Below, piece by piece: positions 15,561 through 25,130 of a stretch of 26,561 bases of DNA. A program made the position numbers and the translations under genes. The notes below the pieces were generated by a model, which was given only the letters and a program-made list of their open reading frames with translations, was not told the DNA's origin and did not search any database. Where the stretch lies: positions 1-26,561 of the IMG/VR virus record IMGVR_UViG_3300042924_005687; one strand, written 5' to 3'. Within the stretch, counting starts at the first letter, position 1, and the number at the start of each line of letters is the position of its first letter. Source of the stretch: a virus.

Positions 15561-17391
15561 AAGGGTCTATTATTGGTTCTGATGTTATGGTTTGTTCAAT
15601 ATAATTAGTTCCCTCTGGAATTATTCTAAAAATAAAATTATTATAAGGGTAATGAACACCGTTTAAAAATGGATAATCAACACCTAATCCACTACTATCA
15701 ACATATCCATAAGGATATAAATCTCGCCAAATAAATTGGTCATTTGTTGTTGTGAAATATGAATAATTAGGAATATTTTCAACAATTCTTTTGTCTCCGC
15801 TTTCAATATAATCCGAAAATACTCTTATTGTCATAGGATGTAATGGATTGTAATAATAACCTCGTTGATTTGAATTTGTTGTACTCAAAGACTGATTAAT
15901 ATCAAATAAGTTGGGGTTAAATTTTATCTTATGGTAAACACGAGATATGACCCTCTCTTTTTGTTCAAAATCATTCCATTCACATAAATCACCATCCAAT
16001 TCATCCCCCTTTTGTAATGTATCTAAATAGGTAAAATTATATTGATTTCCGTTTACTATTCTTTGATAATCTGAAAATGAAAATGTTGTATTTGATAATG
16101 AAAAATTATTATCCCACCAATTATTTGGTATTTTATTAGCATTAATTGATGTAATATTAAAATCCCAACCTTGTTTCATTGGGTAATAATTGTTAGTTTG
16201 AGAATCATTCACCCCAAATGTCCATCCAAAATATCCTTTCCACATTACCGTGAAAAAAAGTTCAGATATTGGTCTTTTTTGATTGTCTAATAAATTATTA
16301 ATATCCAAAATATTGTTCACAGTCACAGAATACGCTTGTGAACCTTCCTTAACCGAGATTCTTGATGTTAAATTTGGAGTTAAATTTGCTGGTTCATATT
16401 TTTTGACATTTCTAAATGCTGTTTGTTCAAATCCTGTTTTTGTTACGACAATATCATCAACATTTGTTAATATTTTATTTCTTCTTATATAATATTTTGA
16501 TATAGTATCTGTAACATTATCTTTAAGTAATAATCTTTTAGCAGTTCCTTGTCCACCATCATTAAATGTTGACCCAGTAAATCCAATATCAACAATATTA
16601 AACACATATTCATCACTCCCAAAAGTATCATCACCCAAAGAATAAACTTGATGTATATCAATAACGCTACTACCAGTATATCTAAAATTAGAACTAACTT
16701 GAAAAAATTCACCCACACTTAATCCGTGTTTAATTGGACTTCTAAACTCAATAATATTTTTACCATTATAAGTTGAGTTTTTAATCACAAATGGGATTCC
16801 ATTACTTACAGTCCAATTTACTATAGGATAAAGTGGTGTTGGGTCGTTTGGAACTTTAAATGTCGCTTGTAATTGTTTATTATAATCATTTTCAAACGCA
16901 TAACTTATAAAGAAATTCCAATTATAACTTGATGCACTCTTTGCGACAAAATTAATATGTGGCGGTGTTGAACCTGATACTGTCGTATACCCTGATACCT
17001 TATAATCATTTCTGATAAAATCAAATTCATTATATAATGGGAATCCTCCCCAAGGAAAATTTGAATTTGGATTACACCTTTGAATTACAGTTTCTTGAGC
17101 ATTAACATAATATAAATTTTGTTCAAATGGTGGATAAGGTGGATTACCTATTGTTTGACCACTATAAGCATTTTTGAATATTATTGAGAATTTACATGTT
17201 GGTCTAAATTTATTTGAGGCTTGTCTTTCATCTTGAAAAACTTGTTCCAAATTTATATTAGGAGTTCTATCATATTCAACTTGTTGTTTTTGTGTTTCTT
17301 CTAACCCAAGTTGAATTGATAAATCTGTATTTGGTGACCCCTTATATCTTAAAGAACCTAAAACTATTCTTGTATCATTAATATTCCCCAT
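15553..17391 (-). CDS. Large tail/baseplate protein of unknown family
   Basis: This protein has 612 residues, with ATG 17391 directly after the TAG that ends the 1777-residue gene and in the same frame. The N-terminus (VLGSLRYKGSPNTDLSIQLG) is followed by a polar region; HGLSVGEFF at 222-230 is a small beta motif that I associate with phage structural proteins. Residues 375-393 (ISELFFTVMWKGYFGWTFG) are strongly hydrophobic and aromatic but contain Lys and Gly, so they are more like a domain core than a membrane helix. The last part is rich in Tyr, Asn and Pro. It has no catalytic motif or signal peptide. It overlaps the following GTG-start gene by 8 bases. Its position suggests that it partners with, or is an extension of, the 1777-residue protein. 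Confidence 0.52.
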   Translation of the reverse strand: MGNINDTRIVLGSLRYKGSPNTDLSIQLGLEETQKQQVEYDRTPNINLEQVFQDERQASNKFRPTCKFSIIFKNAYSGQTIGNPPYPPFEQNLYYVNAQETVIQRCNPNSNFPWGGFPLYNEFDFIRNDYKVSGYTTVSGSTPPHINFVAKSASSYNWNFFISYAFENDYNKQLQATFKVPNDPTPLYPIVNWTVSNGIPFVIKNSTYNGKNIIEFRSPIKHGLSVGEFFQVSSNFRYTGSSVIDIHQVYSLGDDTFGSDEYVFNIVDIGFTGSTFNDGGQGTAKRLLLKDNVTDTISKYYIRRNKILTNVDDIVVTKTGFEQTAFRNVKKYEPANLTPNLTSRISVKEGSQAYSVTVNNILDINNLLDNQKRPISELFFTVMWKGYFGWTFGVNDSQTNNYYPMKQGWDFNITSINANKIPNNWWDNNFSLSNTTFSFSDYQRIVNGNQYNFTYLDTLQKGDELDGDLCEWNDFEQKERVISRVYHKIKFNPNLFDINQSLSTTNSNQRGYYYNPLHPMTIRVFSDYIESGDKRIVENIPNYSYFTTTNDQFIWRDLYPYGYVDSSGLGVDYPFLNGVHYPYNNFIFRIIPEGTNYIEQTITSEPIIDPCE

Positions 17392-20300
17392 CTATTCAGT
17401 TATGTTTTCAAAATTTATCCATTTTTTTATAAATCTATCCCAAGCTGTTTTTCCTTTCTTTAATCCAAAATAAAAATAAAATGGTGAACCTACTGTAATT
17501 GTATTATCTGGAGATGAATTACGTTCCCAAGAATTGATATTTGGATTATATTCATCATAATTTGGTGATATAGGACTATTGTCATATGAATAGATATAAC
17601 CTTTATCATCTCTGGTTATTGTGCTAGTATTTGTTCTAAAATATCTTGAACTAACGTCTAATCTATCCAATGATTGATATTTTTTATAAAAGAAACTTCC
17701 ATTATTTATTGTATCCGTGTACCAAGTATTACTTTGAGACCCAAAAATATTAGGATATTGATTTGTATTTATTTCCCATTGATAAAATGGTACTTCTTGT
17801 GAATAAACATAGAAATTGTCAAATGCACAATTATTACTAGGGTCAACCAATTCATTAATAATATTTCGTTTAGGTGATATGAAATCTCTTGTTTGAGAAT
17901 CTGATGAGAAAAATATACCAAAAATAGCATTGTTGCTATTAGTGTTATTGAAGTAGATAGGGTCTTGTCCAGGATTTATTGGTGGGTAATTTGATGATTC
18001 AAATTCAACAACCCCTAATTCCGAACTTATTGATATCATTTGCGCATAATCACCATCAACAAATCCTAAATAATCATTTCTACTATCAAAATAACTACCA
18101 ACCCCAACACCACCACTACCAGCTAAAGCTTCAATGAATTTAAGATTTACCAATCTACTAATAATTAATAAATTTAGAATCTCTGAAACATCTTTATATG
18201 TTGTTTCTGATAATCTATCCATAACATATCCATCAAATTCATTTGAAAAAACTAACTCTTGTGTATAATTTGTTTTTGGACCTAAATCAATTATTGTTGT
18301 TGGAAATTTAAGATTTTTTTTGTTACCTTTATATAATGAATTACGTGGGGGTGCACCAACAAATCTAGGAGGTAAACCTATATTACCGGAAAAATAAGGA
18401 CTACTTCTATAATAAAAATTATTAGTCGGATGTAAAATTATGGTATCTTTACAATAAACACTTTTAGGTTGATTATTAATATCAAAACGTCTGTCATTTT
18501 TAAATGCAAACGCATACAATGTTCCATTTATCCAATTATTTGTGAACATATGTGACCATACATTTCTACAGGCAGCAAATGTTATTTGTAATCTATTAGT
18601 CCATTGATTTAGTAATTGAATATCTCTAGGTAAGGTCAATACTGGAACTGTTATTAAGACATAACAGCCATTTTCCATAATTGGTGTTTCATTTATACCA
18701 TTATAATAACACGTATCTGTTTGAGGTTTTACATTAATTTCACCCGTACTACCTTCATAACAACCTAAAGGTACTAAACCTGAACAAGTGAAAGTACTTA
18801 ATATGGTTATTCCTGAAGGTTGGTCATCTAAAGTATCTAAAGAATTACTAAATGTTGGTGTTCCCAATTCTGTAGCCGAACTTGTACCAAATATTCCAAC
18901 TCCTGATGTTTGGTCATCAGTAACAAAATAAACGGTAAATTTTGGATTTGAGAATAATGGGAATGTATTTTCTAAATCTTGAATATAAGATGTGGATGTT
19001 GGTAATCTGTCAGACCTCATAACAATCCTTCCACCATTTCCAGCACTTACCATTGTGTTACTATAATTATAGTCTGAATTAAATAACAAATAAGATGGTG
19101 CGTAATAATATGACGCACCTTTAGGTTTATTATCATCAGGGTCTAAACTTGGACCTAAAGTACAAGCACCATCACCATTCAAACAAAGTACTTGGTTCAT
19201 ATAAGTACCACCTTCAACAACTTGATTTGGCCAATATGACCTATAAAATATATTTGGACTTCTCCAAGATTGTCCTATATTTATTTTTTGGTCACCATTT
19301 AATATCGCTCTTTGATTAAATTCATTTGGTGGATTAGTTATATCCCTAAATTCAACTTGGAAAGCATTGAATAATCGTCTAGTGTTTGTGGGTGGTAGTC
19401 CATCTGCGGTATAATTTCTAGCTGAATAATCTCTCATCAATTTTAAAAATGGAGGATTTATAATTGGTATAATTGGTGCTGTACTACTATTATTAGAACT
19501 TTCCCACATAGCCCTTGAATTAGCTAAATATTGCCCTGGTGTACTTTTATCTAACAAAGAATAATAATTCGGTAATTTAGAATTAAAAGAAATAAAACCA
19601 TTTTGTCCACCTATTGTTGGTTGATAGTGATAGGATGGGTAATATAAATATTGATTAGTTGCTGGGTCAAAACCATCAACATTACCTACGTGTCTTGTGT
19701 TATTGATACTACCATTTATTGGTATATTTAATTTATAATTATTTCCTCTAATTATCCATCTGTTATCCGAATCAATTCCTCCTGGATTAATAAATGGGTC
19801 TGGTAGATTACCTAAAATTCTATTATTAATGACTGATCCATTTATTATACCAGATAAGTCATACTCAACTTCACCTCTTGTTGAATATGGGTCAACACCT
19901 CTAACTAAAAAAACTAATCCCTGTTCAGCAAAATTATTAAAAGACAATGCTGGACTAATACGATATGTTCCAACTTCAGCGGAATTATTATTAGGAACGA
20001 ATGTATTATCAGTTTTTACTGTAACAATATTAATACGAGTAAATAAGGCATGTCTTAATGAACCAGGTGCATTTACTGTTCCAGGGTCACCACTATTAGG
20101 ATAACAACAATCATCTTGTTGTAAATCAGCAATATTATATCCATATATATCACCAATTGTCATCCCAGTAATTACTTGGAAATATTCAATATCCATTGGA
20201 TATTTGGAATACTGAGCGTCATCAACACCTTGGTCGATTTGATATGTCGTTGTATTGTTACCACTACCATCAAATTTAGCCCAATCAACATTTATTGATT

Positions 20301-22725
20301 GATTACCTTGATTTATAGTGATTCCAATTGTTGCATTATTACCAAATTGATTTGTTGTTGAACCTGTTATGTTTGGGTCAGTTGATAATTCTGATGATTG
20401 GAATGTGACAAGTGCTCCAGCTATAAATTCACTTAATTTTTCTGGTCTTACCATTAAAAGCATTACATTGTCAAAATGATAAGGTTGATATATACCAGTA
20501 TTATACCAATCGTTTATTGGAAGTGTTGTTCTAGGATAACCATTTAGTGTTGGTCTAAAAGATACTCTAATTCTATTACCACCACCCCAAGGATTATATG
20601 AGTCTCTAACATTAGTTGCATTATCATCAGGATACCACCTATCTCCATTGTCATTCCATAATTTTGGAATCCTACCATCAAAATAAGCGGATTTTAAATT
20701 AAATAAATTTAACCTTTCAAAAATTGGAATACTCGTTGTGAATATTTTTTTACCATTCCCAATGTCTTGCATCTGAGGTGCAAATGTGTTTGGTGATGGT
20801 AATCCTGGGTTGTATGGTTGACCAGTAACCAAAAGTTGTTCTGAAAAGGTTAAATATTTTGAGGCTGCAGCATTGTATCCAAGTGCTGGGTCATTAATAT
20901 TGACAATAATATCATCTGGTGCGTAACCATCATTTTCCCAAGTAAATCCCGGTTTTGTATATTGACTGAATGACCATAATGGAGTTAAATACCCATTAGT
21001 TAATAATTCAGTATCAACCGCAACTTGAAATTCACTTGGTGTTGGTCCCGTTGCCTCACCCCCTTCTTTACAATTACATAAATCACAATCAGGATAAGAT
21101 AAATTTGGTAATCTTAAATTAGCAATTCTTCTCCAATATGGAATAAATAAAGCGGCCATAACACCCGCAAGTAAATGTGAAACAATTAACAGTAGATATA
21201 AAATAGGTCTTGCAATATACAAAAGTATAATGAATAACAAATATATTAAATCAAATCTATATGCAGCATCATTTGTTGGGAATTTTACATTATCACTCTC
21301 ACATGTTTCATCTAATATATTCTTAATTGAAATAATTCTATTCTGTAAATACCCACTTCTATATTGGTCAATTAATTGTGATACACTATAGACTTTATTA
21401 TAACTCATTAAATAAAAATAATCTTCACAATCAATGGCAACTTGTGGGTCAACATAATCATTCCAATCTAAACTAAAAGCATAAGATTTAAAAACGTTTG
21501 GGTCTGGATTTGGTACTTGAAATGGGTCAGAATTTCCTGAAGAATCCCACCCATATTCTCTAATATTTGGTACTAAAAAATAAGCTCTTTTAATTGGTTC
21601 TGATAGTTTTGGCGATTGATTCCATTTAATTTTAAATCTATATTTTCCTTTAGTAGGAATACCAATAGTGGGGTCATTAGATAATACTCTATCCCCAAAT
21701 TCATTAGTAAACACATAATCCAAGTTCATAGGAACATCAACAAGCCAAGTTCCATTTTCATCAATAACTTGACCACCAGATTCTAAATCAAATTGTTCTA
21801 ATATTGGTAATCCTTGATTATCCAAAGATATTGTTTGTCTTATTGCCAATATTTCACCAGCACCAGCTACTAAATTACATAATTCACCTTGTTTTAGTTT
21901 TGATTTACAATTTGATTTTTGAAATTGTTCATCTGATGATGAAAATATTGACCCCATAAAAATTGCTGTTGGTGTTATCTCAATATTCATTTCGCCACTA
22001 ACATCAAAGTCAGTTCTTGTTATCCCAATACTACAAACTTCAGGTTGTCCCCAAAATGGGTCAACATTTATTGTTCTATTAAAAGAAACTATTTGGGGTA
22101 AAGAATTCAAGTTACTAGACGATTTAAAACTAACTCCAGCAACTTGGGATTCCGTAGCCACACCCATTCTAATCAAATCTTGTGGTGATAATGAAAATTC
22201 ACCAATATCTGATAAATCAATGTCAACGTGAATTGTTTGTGACCCTAATGGAACACCAAATAACATATAATCACCACTATCATTTGTTTGTGTGGTGAAC
22301 TTATAATATTTATCATAAACTTCAATAACGTTATTGTCAACTAAAGCGTCTTCTCTGTCAGGGAAACTACCAGTAGGTACGTGAGTACTATACGATTTTG
22401 TATAAGGTAAAAGATTATACCTATATCCATCTTCATTAACTGATGATAATGATTTATAAGGATATAATGTTGATATTATTGGATTATTTTCATCTTGTTC
22501 TGAGAGCGGAATAAAAATAGATACCTTACAATTCGGTAACCCAAATCCATTGTTTATTGATATTCTACCAACAATAACACCATAATCTGAACATTGTCTA
22601 TTATAGATTTGGTCTGATAAAATTTTGAGAGAAAGTATCTCTAGTTGTTCAAAATCTTGGTCTAATAATATTTTTACGGATTTATCAACCCCAACTTGGG
22701 TTCTTATTCTATATGAATTTGACAT
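17392..22725 (-). CDS. Giant tail/baseplate protein with TTR-like domain and hydrophobic hairpin
   Basis: This 1777-residue protein is the largest in the window. Residues about 48-170 resemble a carboxypeptidase-regulatory/transthyretin-like beta domain: GVIVGRISINNGFGLPNCKV, then TTQTNDSGDYMLFGVPLGSQ. A second beta domain seems to lie at 300-370. Residues 491-532 are strongly hydrophobic with one Arg-Pro break (LIYLLFIILLYIARPILYLL, continuing to about 532), enough for two membrane-spanning helices. They are followed by WRRIANLR and a Cys cluster, CDLCNC (547-552). The rest is Asn, Pro, Gly and Tyr rich, typical of beta-structured virion proteins, and ends FYFGLKKGKTAWDRFIKKW. It is unlike a tape measure, which would be mainly helical. 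Its stop is TAG, the only non-TAA stop in the window, and the next ATG follows at once in frame. It directly follows the gp6-like gene. Function unknown. Confidence 0.6.
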   Translation of the reverse strand: MSNSYRIRTQVGVDKSVKILLDQDFEQLEILSLKILSDQIYNRQCSDYGVIVGRISINNGFGLPNCKVSIFIPLSEQDENNPIISTLYPYKSLSSVNEDGYRYNLLPYTKSYSTHVPTGSFPDREDALVDNNVIEVYDKYYKFTTQTNDSGDYMLFGVPLGSQTIHVDIDLSDIGEFSLSPQDLIRMGVATESQVAGVSFKSSSNLNSLPQIVSFNRTINVDPFWGQPEVCSIGITRTDFDVSGEMNIEITPTAIFMGSIFSSSDEQFQKSNCKSKLKQGELCNLVAGAGEILAIRQTISLDNQGLPILEQFDLESGGQVIDENGTWLVDVPMNLDYVFTNEFGDRVLSNDPTIGIPTKGKYRFKIKWNQSPKLSEPIKRAYFLVPNIREYGWDSSGNSDPFQVPNPDPNVFKSYAFSLDWNDYVDPQVAIDCEDYFYLMSYNKVYSVSQLIDQYRSGYLQNRIISIKNILDETCESDNVKFPTNDAAYRFDLIYLLFIILLYIARPILYLLLIVSHLLAGVMAALFIPYWRRIANLRLPNLSYPDCDLCNCKEGGEATGPTPSEFQVAVDTELLTNGYLTPLWSFSQYTKPGFTWENDGYAPDDIIVNINDPALGYNAAASKYLTFSEQLLVTGQPYNPGLPSPNTFAPQMQDIGNGKKIFTTSIPIFERLNLFNLKSAYFDGRIPKLWNDNGDRWYPDDNATNVRDSYNPWGGGNRIRVSFRPTLNGYPRTTLPINDWYNTGIYQPYHFDNVMLLMVRPEKLSEFIAGALVTFQSSELSTDPNITGSTTNQFGNNATIGITINQGNQSINVDWAKFDGSGNNTTTYQIDQGVDDAQYSKYPMDIEYFQVITGMTIGDIYGYNIADLQQDDCCYPNSGDPGTVNAPGSLRHALFTRINIVTVKTDNTFVPNNNSAEVGTYRISPALSFNNFAEQGLVFLVRGVDPYSTRGEVEYDLSGIINGSVINNRILGNLPDPFINPGGIDSDNRWIIRGNNYKLNIPINGSINNTRHVGNVDGFDPATNQYLYYPSYHYQPTIGGQNGFISFNSKLPNYYSLLDKSTPGQYLANSRAMWESSNNSSTAPIIPIINPPFLKLMRDYSARNYTADGLPPTNTRRLFNAFQVEFRDITNPPNEFNQRAILNGDQKINIGQSWRSPNIFYRSYWPNQVVEGGTYMNQVLCLNGDGACTLGPSLDPDDNKPKGASYYYAPSYLLFNSDYNYSNTMVSAGNGGRIVMRSDRLPTSTSYIQDLENTFPLFSNPKFTVYFVTDDQTSGVGIFGTSSATELGTPTFSNSLDTLDDQPSGITILSTFTCSGLVPLGCYEGSTGEINVKPQTDTCYYNGINETPIMENGCYVLITVPVLTLPRDIQLLNQWTNRLQITFAACRNVWSHMFTNNWINGTLYAFAFKNDRRFDINNQPKSVYCKDTIILHPTNNFYYRSSPYFSGNIGLPPRFVGAPPRNSLYKGNKKNLKFPTTIIDLGPKTNYTQELVFSNEFDGYVMDRLSETTYKDVSEILNLLIISRLVNLKFIEALAGSGGVGVGSYFDSRNDYLGFVDGDYAQMISISSELGVVEFESSNYPPINPGQDPIYFNNTNSNNAIFGIFFSSDSQTRDFISPKRNIINELVDPSNNCAFDNFYVYSQEVPFYQWEINTNQYPNIFGSQSNTWYTDTINNGSFFYKKYQSLDRLDVSSRYFRTNTSTITRDDKGYIYSYDNSPISPNYDEYNPNINSWERNSSPDNTITVGSPFYFYFGLKKGKTAWDRFIKKWINFENITE

Positions 22726-22729
22726 TAAA

Positions 22730-22774
22730 TTATCTTTTTAAATAAATACTTTATTTGGCTTTTTAAAAAGATAA
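22730..22774 (-). repeat. 13-bp perfect inverted repeat before the giant tail gene
   Basis: TTATCTTTTTAAA (22730-22742) is matched by its exact reverse complement at 22762-22774, around a 19-base loop. It fills most of the 73-base gap between the gp6-like stop and the ATG at 22725, and the loop carries a TATTTAT core. It could be an operator, an mRNA hairpin shielding the start region, or a weak terminator. The stem is almost all A/T, so folding would be weak. Confidence 0.45.
22742..22748 (-). promoter_or_regulatory. Candidate promoter element (TATTTAT, minus strand)
   Basis: Minus-strand TATTTATTTAAAAAG lies 16 bases before the ATG at 22725, within the loop of the inverted repeat. The same core followed by an A run occurs at 1803 and 25131. 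A promoter role is inferred from recurrence only. Confidence 0.27.
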
Positions 22775-22798
22775 ATCAATAACTAGGGAAATAAATTA

Positions 22799-24637
22799 TT
22801 ACGAGAAATTAGTAGTTTTAAAATTCTTAACCCTTACATTAATATCCTTAGTCGCAAATCTAACTTGATATGTTTGACTAGGTTCTGCAAATATAGTATC
22901 GTCTACTAATTCAATTTGTTTAGTTTCACTATCCAAATATCTTTGTGATGTTTGAGATGACGAATATTGACCTCCAACCTTATTAAACGCTTGGATTTCT
23001 GCTACGGCAATAATACCATTTTGAGATTGAATTATTCTTCTTATTTCAGATACATTAACATTTTGACCCATTTCTCTAGTTTTAGGACTCATATATTCAT
23101 TAACACTATCAACTATTTGCGCTATTACAGCACCTTGATTTTGACTATTATCTAATACCACGTCAATATTAAATGCCAAATCAATAACATTTGCGGATTC
23201 TATTGATATATAGTCATTTAACATTCTGTAGTTTGATAAATAATTAGCAATATTACTTTTTAAAGTATTAGATGTAATTTCAGTTAAATTACCTGATTCA
23301 TCATAAGAAAGAATCTTAATTTTAATTTTGTTATTTTCTTCAGTTATAGATACTTTCGCTGGAGCTCCAAATTGAGATGGCATTGTTCTAATTATTGATT
23401 CATAATCATTAATTGTCACCGCTCTATTTTGTGCCGAAAAATTAAAAGAAACCAAATTTCTAACTTCTTCGGTAGTTGGGTTAGGTGCCCCACCAATTGC
23501 CGCAGTTACATTATTACAAGATAAAGAATTTATAACACTAGTGTTTACAGAATCAGAAGGTCCATTAACAAAAAATGAAACAGTACCAATTTGATTTATT
23601 ACATTAACACCTAAATTACTAGTACTACCACCACCAATTCTATATTGTACAAATAATGTACTATTTGCTTTAAGAGTACTTCCCAAGGCAAAATTATTTG
23701 AATACTTATATAAATCTAATTTATACCCATTTCTAGCAAACTCTCTTAATTGTTCATCAGCTGATTGACTTCCACCACCAAATGTCATTTTCAAAAATCC
23801 TTCTGGTGTATATTCAGTAATAAACTTACTTGTTGCTGTAATATATTTACCAACTTTAATACCTGGATTATCGGCCACTTTAGTAGGGTCTTCAATAAAA
23901 ACTCTTTCTTCGGCTAAAGCTTTAACTTCATACCATCTATTGTCCAATCCTAAAAATTCTTGTACAGATGGAATATTCGCATATTGAGTACCATCTTTTA
24001 GTAATACACTAGTAACACCTAATACATTTCTTTCTGGTAAAAATAATTCAAAAAATGGTTTAACGTCATTTGGTGTGATAACTCTTTTGAATACTTTTGT
24101 AATACCATTAACAACAGTTTCTCTTTTGATAATGGTATAATTTAATAATCGATTACCTGAATCAAAATTGGGTATTTTTAATCTATTGGGGAAACCTTCG
24201 GCATTGACTGCAGATGCGAAATCAATATCATACACAGTTTCAAAAACTTGACCAGCACCATTAATTTGAGCACCTCTTCTTAGAATACCACAATATCTTA
24301 AATCTTCTCTATCACCAAATGCGTCTACTGTTATACTAAAATCAACTAGGGCAACTGAAGGTCTTTGACCTGGAATTTTAAGTCCATAAGTTTTGGCAAT
24401 ATTAAAAATTGATGACCTTTGTTGTGCAAATTGTAGTACCGTTTCTTGAATACTCCTATCAATATTAAATTGTAGGTTATCTGATACCGCAGCATTTAAA
24501 TCTAATAACGCTGAAAAAATGGAAGCGTCATTAAAATTATCAATTAAATCAGGATAATAAGTTCGTGTAAAATTTATTAATTCAGTTCTAATTGACTGAA
24601 AATCTCTAGTTGTATATGATATTTTTTTATTAGCCAT
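22799..24637 (-). CDS. 6: T4 gp6-like baseplate wedge protein
   Basis: This protein has 612 residues, close to T4 gp6 in size. In contractile-tail phages gp6 dimers form the continuous ring that ties the baseplate wedges together. The N-terminus has the typical start SYTTRDFQSIRTELINFTRT (7-26), then NDASIFSALLDLNAAVSDNL (36-55). A Gly-rich turn YRIGGGSTSNLG (332-343) precedes the most characteristic part, QNRAVTINDYESIIRTMP (403-420), with PTTEEVRNLV just before it, as in gp6/Baseplate_J proteins. The C-terminal half contains the expected alternating alpha/beta repeats. The ATG at 24637 lies 4 bases after the stop of the gp25-like gene, the pairing usual in T4-like phages. The assignment is secure at family level. 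Confidence 0.9.
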   Translation of the reverse strand: MANKKISYTTRDFQSIRTELINFTRTYYPDLIDNFNDASIFSALLDLNAAVSDNLQFNIDRSIQETVLQFAQQRSSIFNIAKTYGLKIPGQRPSVALVDFSITVDAFGDREDLRYCGILRRGAQINGAGQVFETVYDIDFASAVNAEGFPNRLKIPNFDSGNRLLNYTIIKRETVVNGITKVFKRVITPNDVKPFFELFLPERNVLGVTSVLLKDGTQYANIPSVQEFLGLDNRWYEVKALAEERVFIEDPTKVADNPGIKVGKYITATSKFITEYTPEGFLKMTFGGGSQSADEQLREFARNGYKLDLYKYSNNFALGSTLKANSTLFVQYRIGGGSTSNLGVNVINQIGTVSFFVNGPSDSVNTSVINSLSCNNVTAAIGGAPNPTTEEVRNLVSFNFSAQNRAVTINDYESIIRTMPSQFGAPAKVSITEENNKIKIKILSYDESGNLTEITSNTLKSNIANYLSNYRMLNDYISIESANVIDLAFNIDVVLDNSQNQGAVIAQIVDSVNEYMSPKTREMGQNVNVSEIRRIIQSQNGIIAVAEIQAFNKVGGQYSSSQTSQRYLDSETKQIELVDDTIFAEPSQTYQVRFATKDINVRVKNFKTTNFS

Positions 24638-24641
24638 AATA

Positions 24642-25100
24642 TTAAATATTGATAATTATAAAATCACTTGAGTTGAATGCTGTATCAGTAACCAAGTAAT
24701 CTATTTTGATTTTTGCTGTATGTTCAGCTTGACTAATACCCGGTACAGTAAAAACTCTTTCATTGTTGTCGTTTATATACGTGCCCTTATCTTCCTCACC
24801 TTCAGAAGCTGGATTTATTGTTATATTTGTTATAGTCAAACCTGGCAAATACTCACTAACTGAATCTCGTATTTCTGCTTCCAAATCAGAGAATGTTGGT
24901 CCATCCATAGGTTCAAATATATATTCATATAATCTTGTACCAAAATTAGGTAAATAATATCTCGTACCTTTCCTTGTTAATAAAAGGTGAATTAAATTAC
25001 TTCTAATTTCGTCATCAGTTGTTTGAGATAAACTCAAATAGTCCCCAAAATAAGATCCCCTAAAAGGAAAATTTATACCATATGTAAATCCATTTGCCAT
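24642..25100 (-). CDS. 25: T4 gp25-like baseplate wedge subunit
   Basis: This 152-residue protein is close to the usual gp25/GPW length. In phage baseplates and contractile injection systems gp25 docks on the gp6 core and helps nucleate the sheath. The signature is TRKGTRYYLPNFGTRLYEY (42-60), followed by IFEP and DLEAEIRDSVSEYLPGL (72-88), matching the family pattern of a G(E)R-type strand, an xFG turn, then a helix before the final beta hairpin. The family is sometimes labelled lysozyme-like, but it is structural and no catalytic claim is made here. It is the first gene of the long minus-strand tail run, with two candidate promoter cores in front, and is followed 4 bases later by the gp6-like gene. 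Confidence 0.92.
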   Translation of the reverse strand: MANGFTYGINFPFRGSYFGDYLSLSQTTDDEIRSNLIHLLLTRKGTRYYLPNFGTRLYEYIFEPMDGPTFSDLEAEIRDSVSEYLPGLTITNITINPASEGEEDKGTYINDNNERVFTVPGISQAEHTAKIKIDYLVTDTAFNSSDFIIINI

Positions 25101-25130
25101 AATAATAAATATACAACCTAATATTTTTCA

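Noticed and set aside
17392-22725. The 1777-residue protein as a tape measure
   Set aside because: Length and a hydrophobic segment fit, but the composition is Asn/Pro/Gly-rich and beta-like, without long coiled-coil helices, and the gene follows the gp6-like gene.
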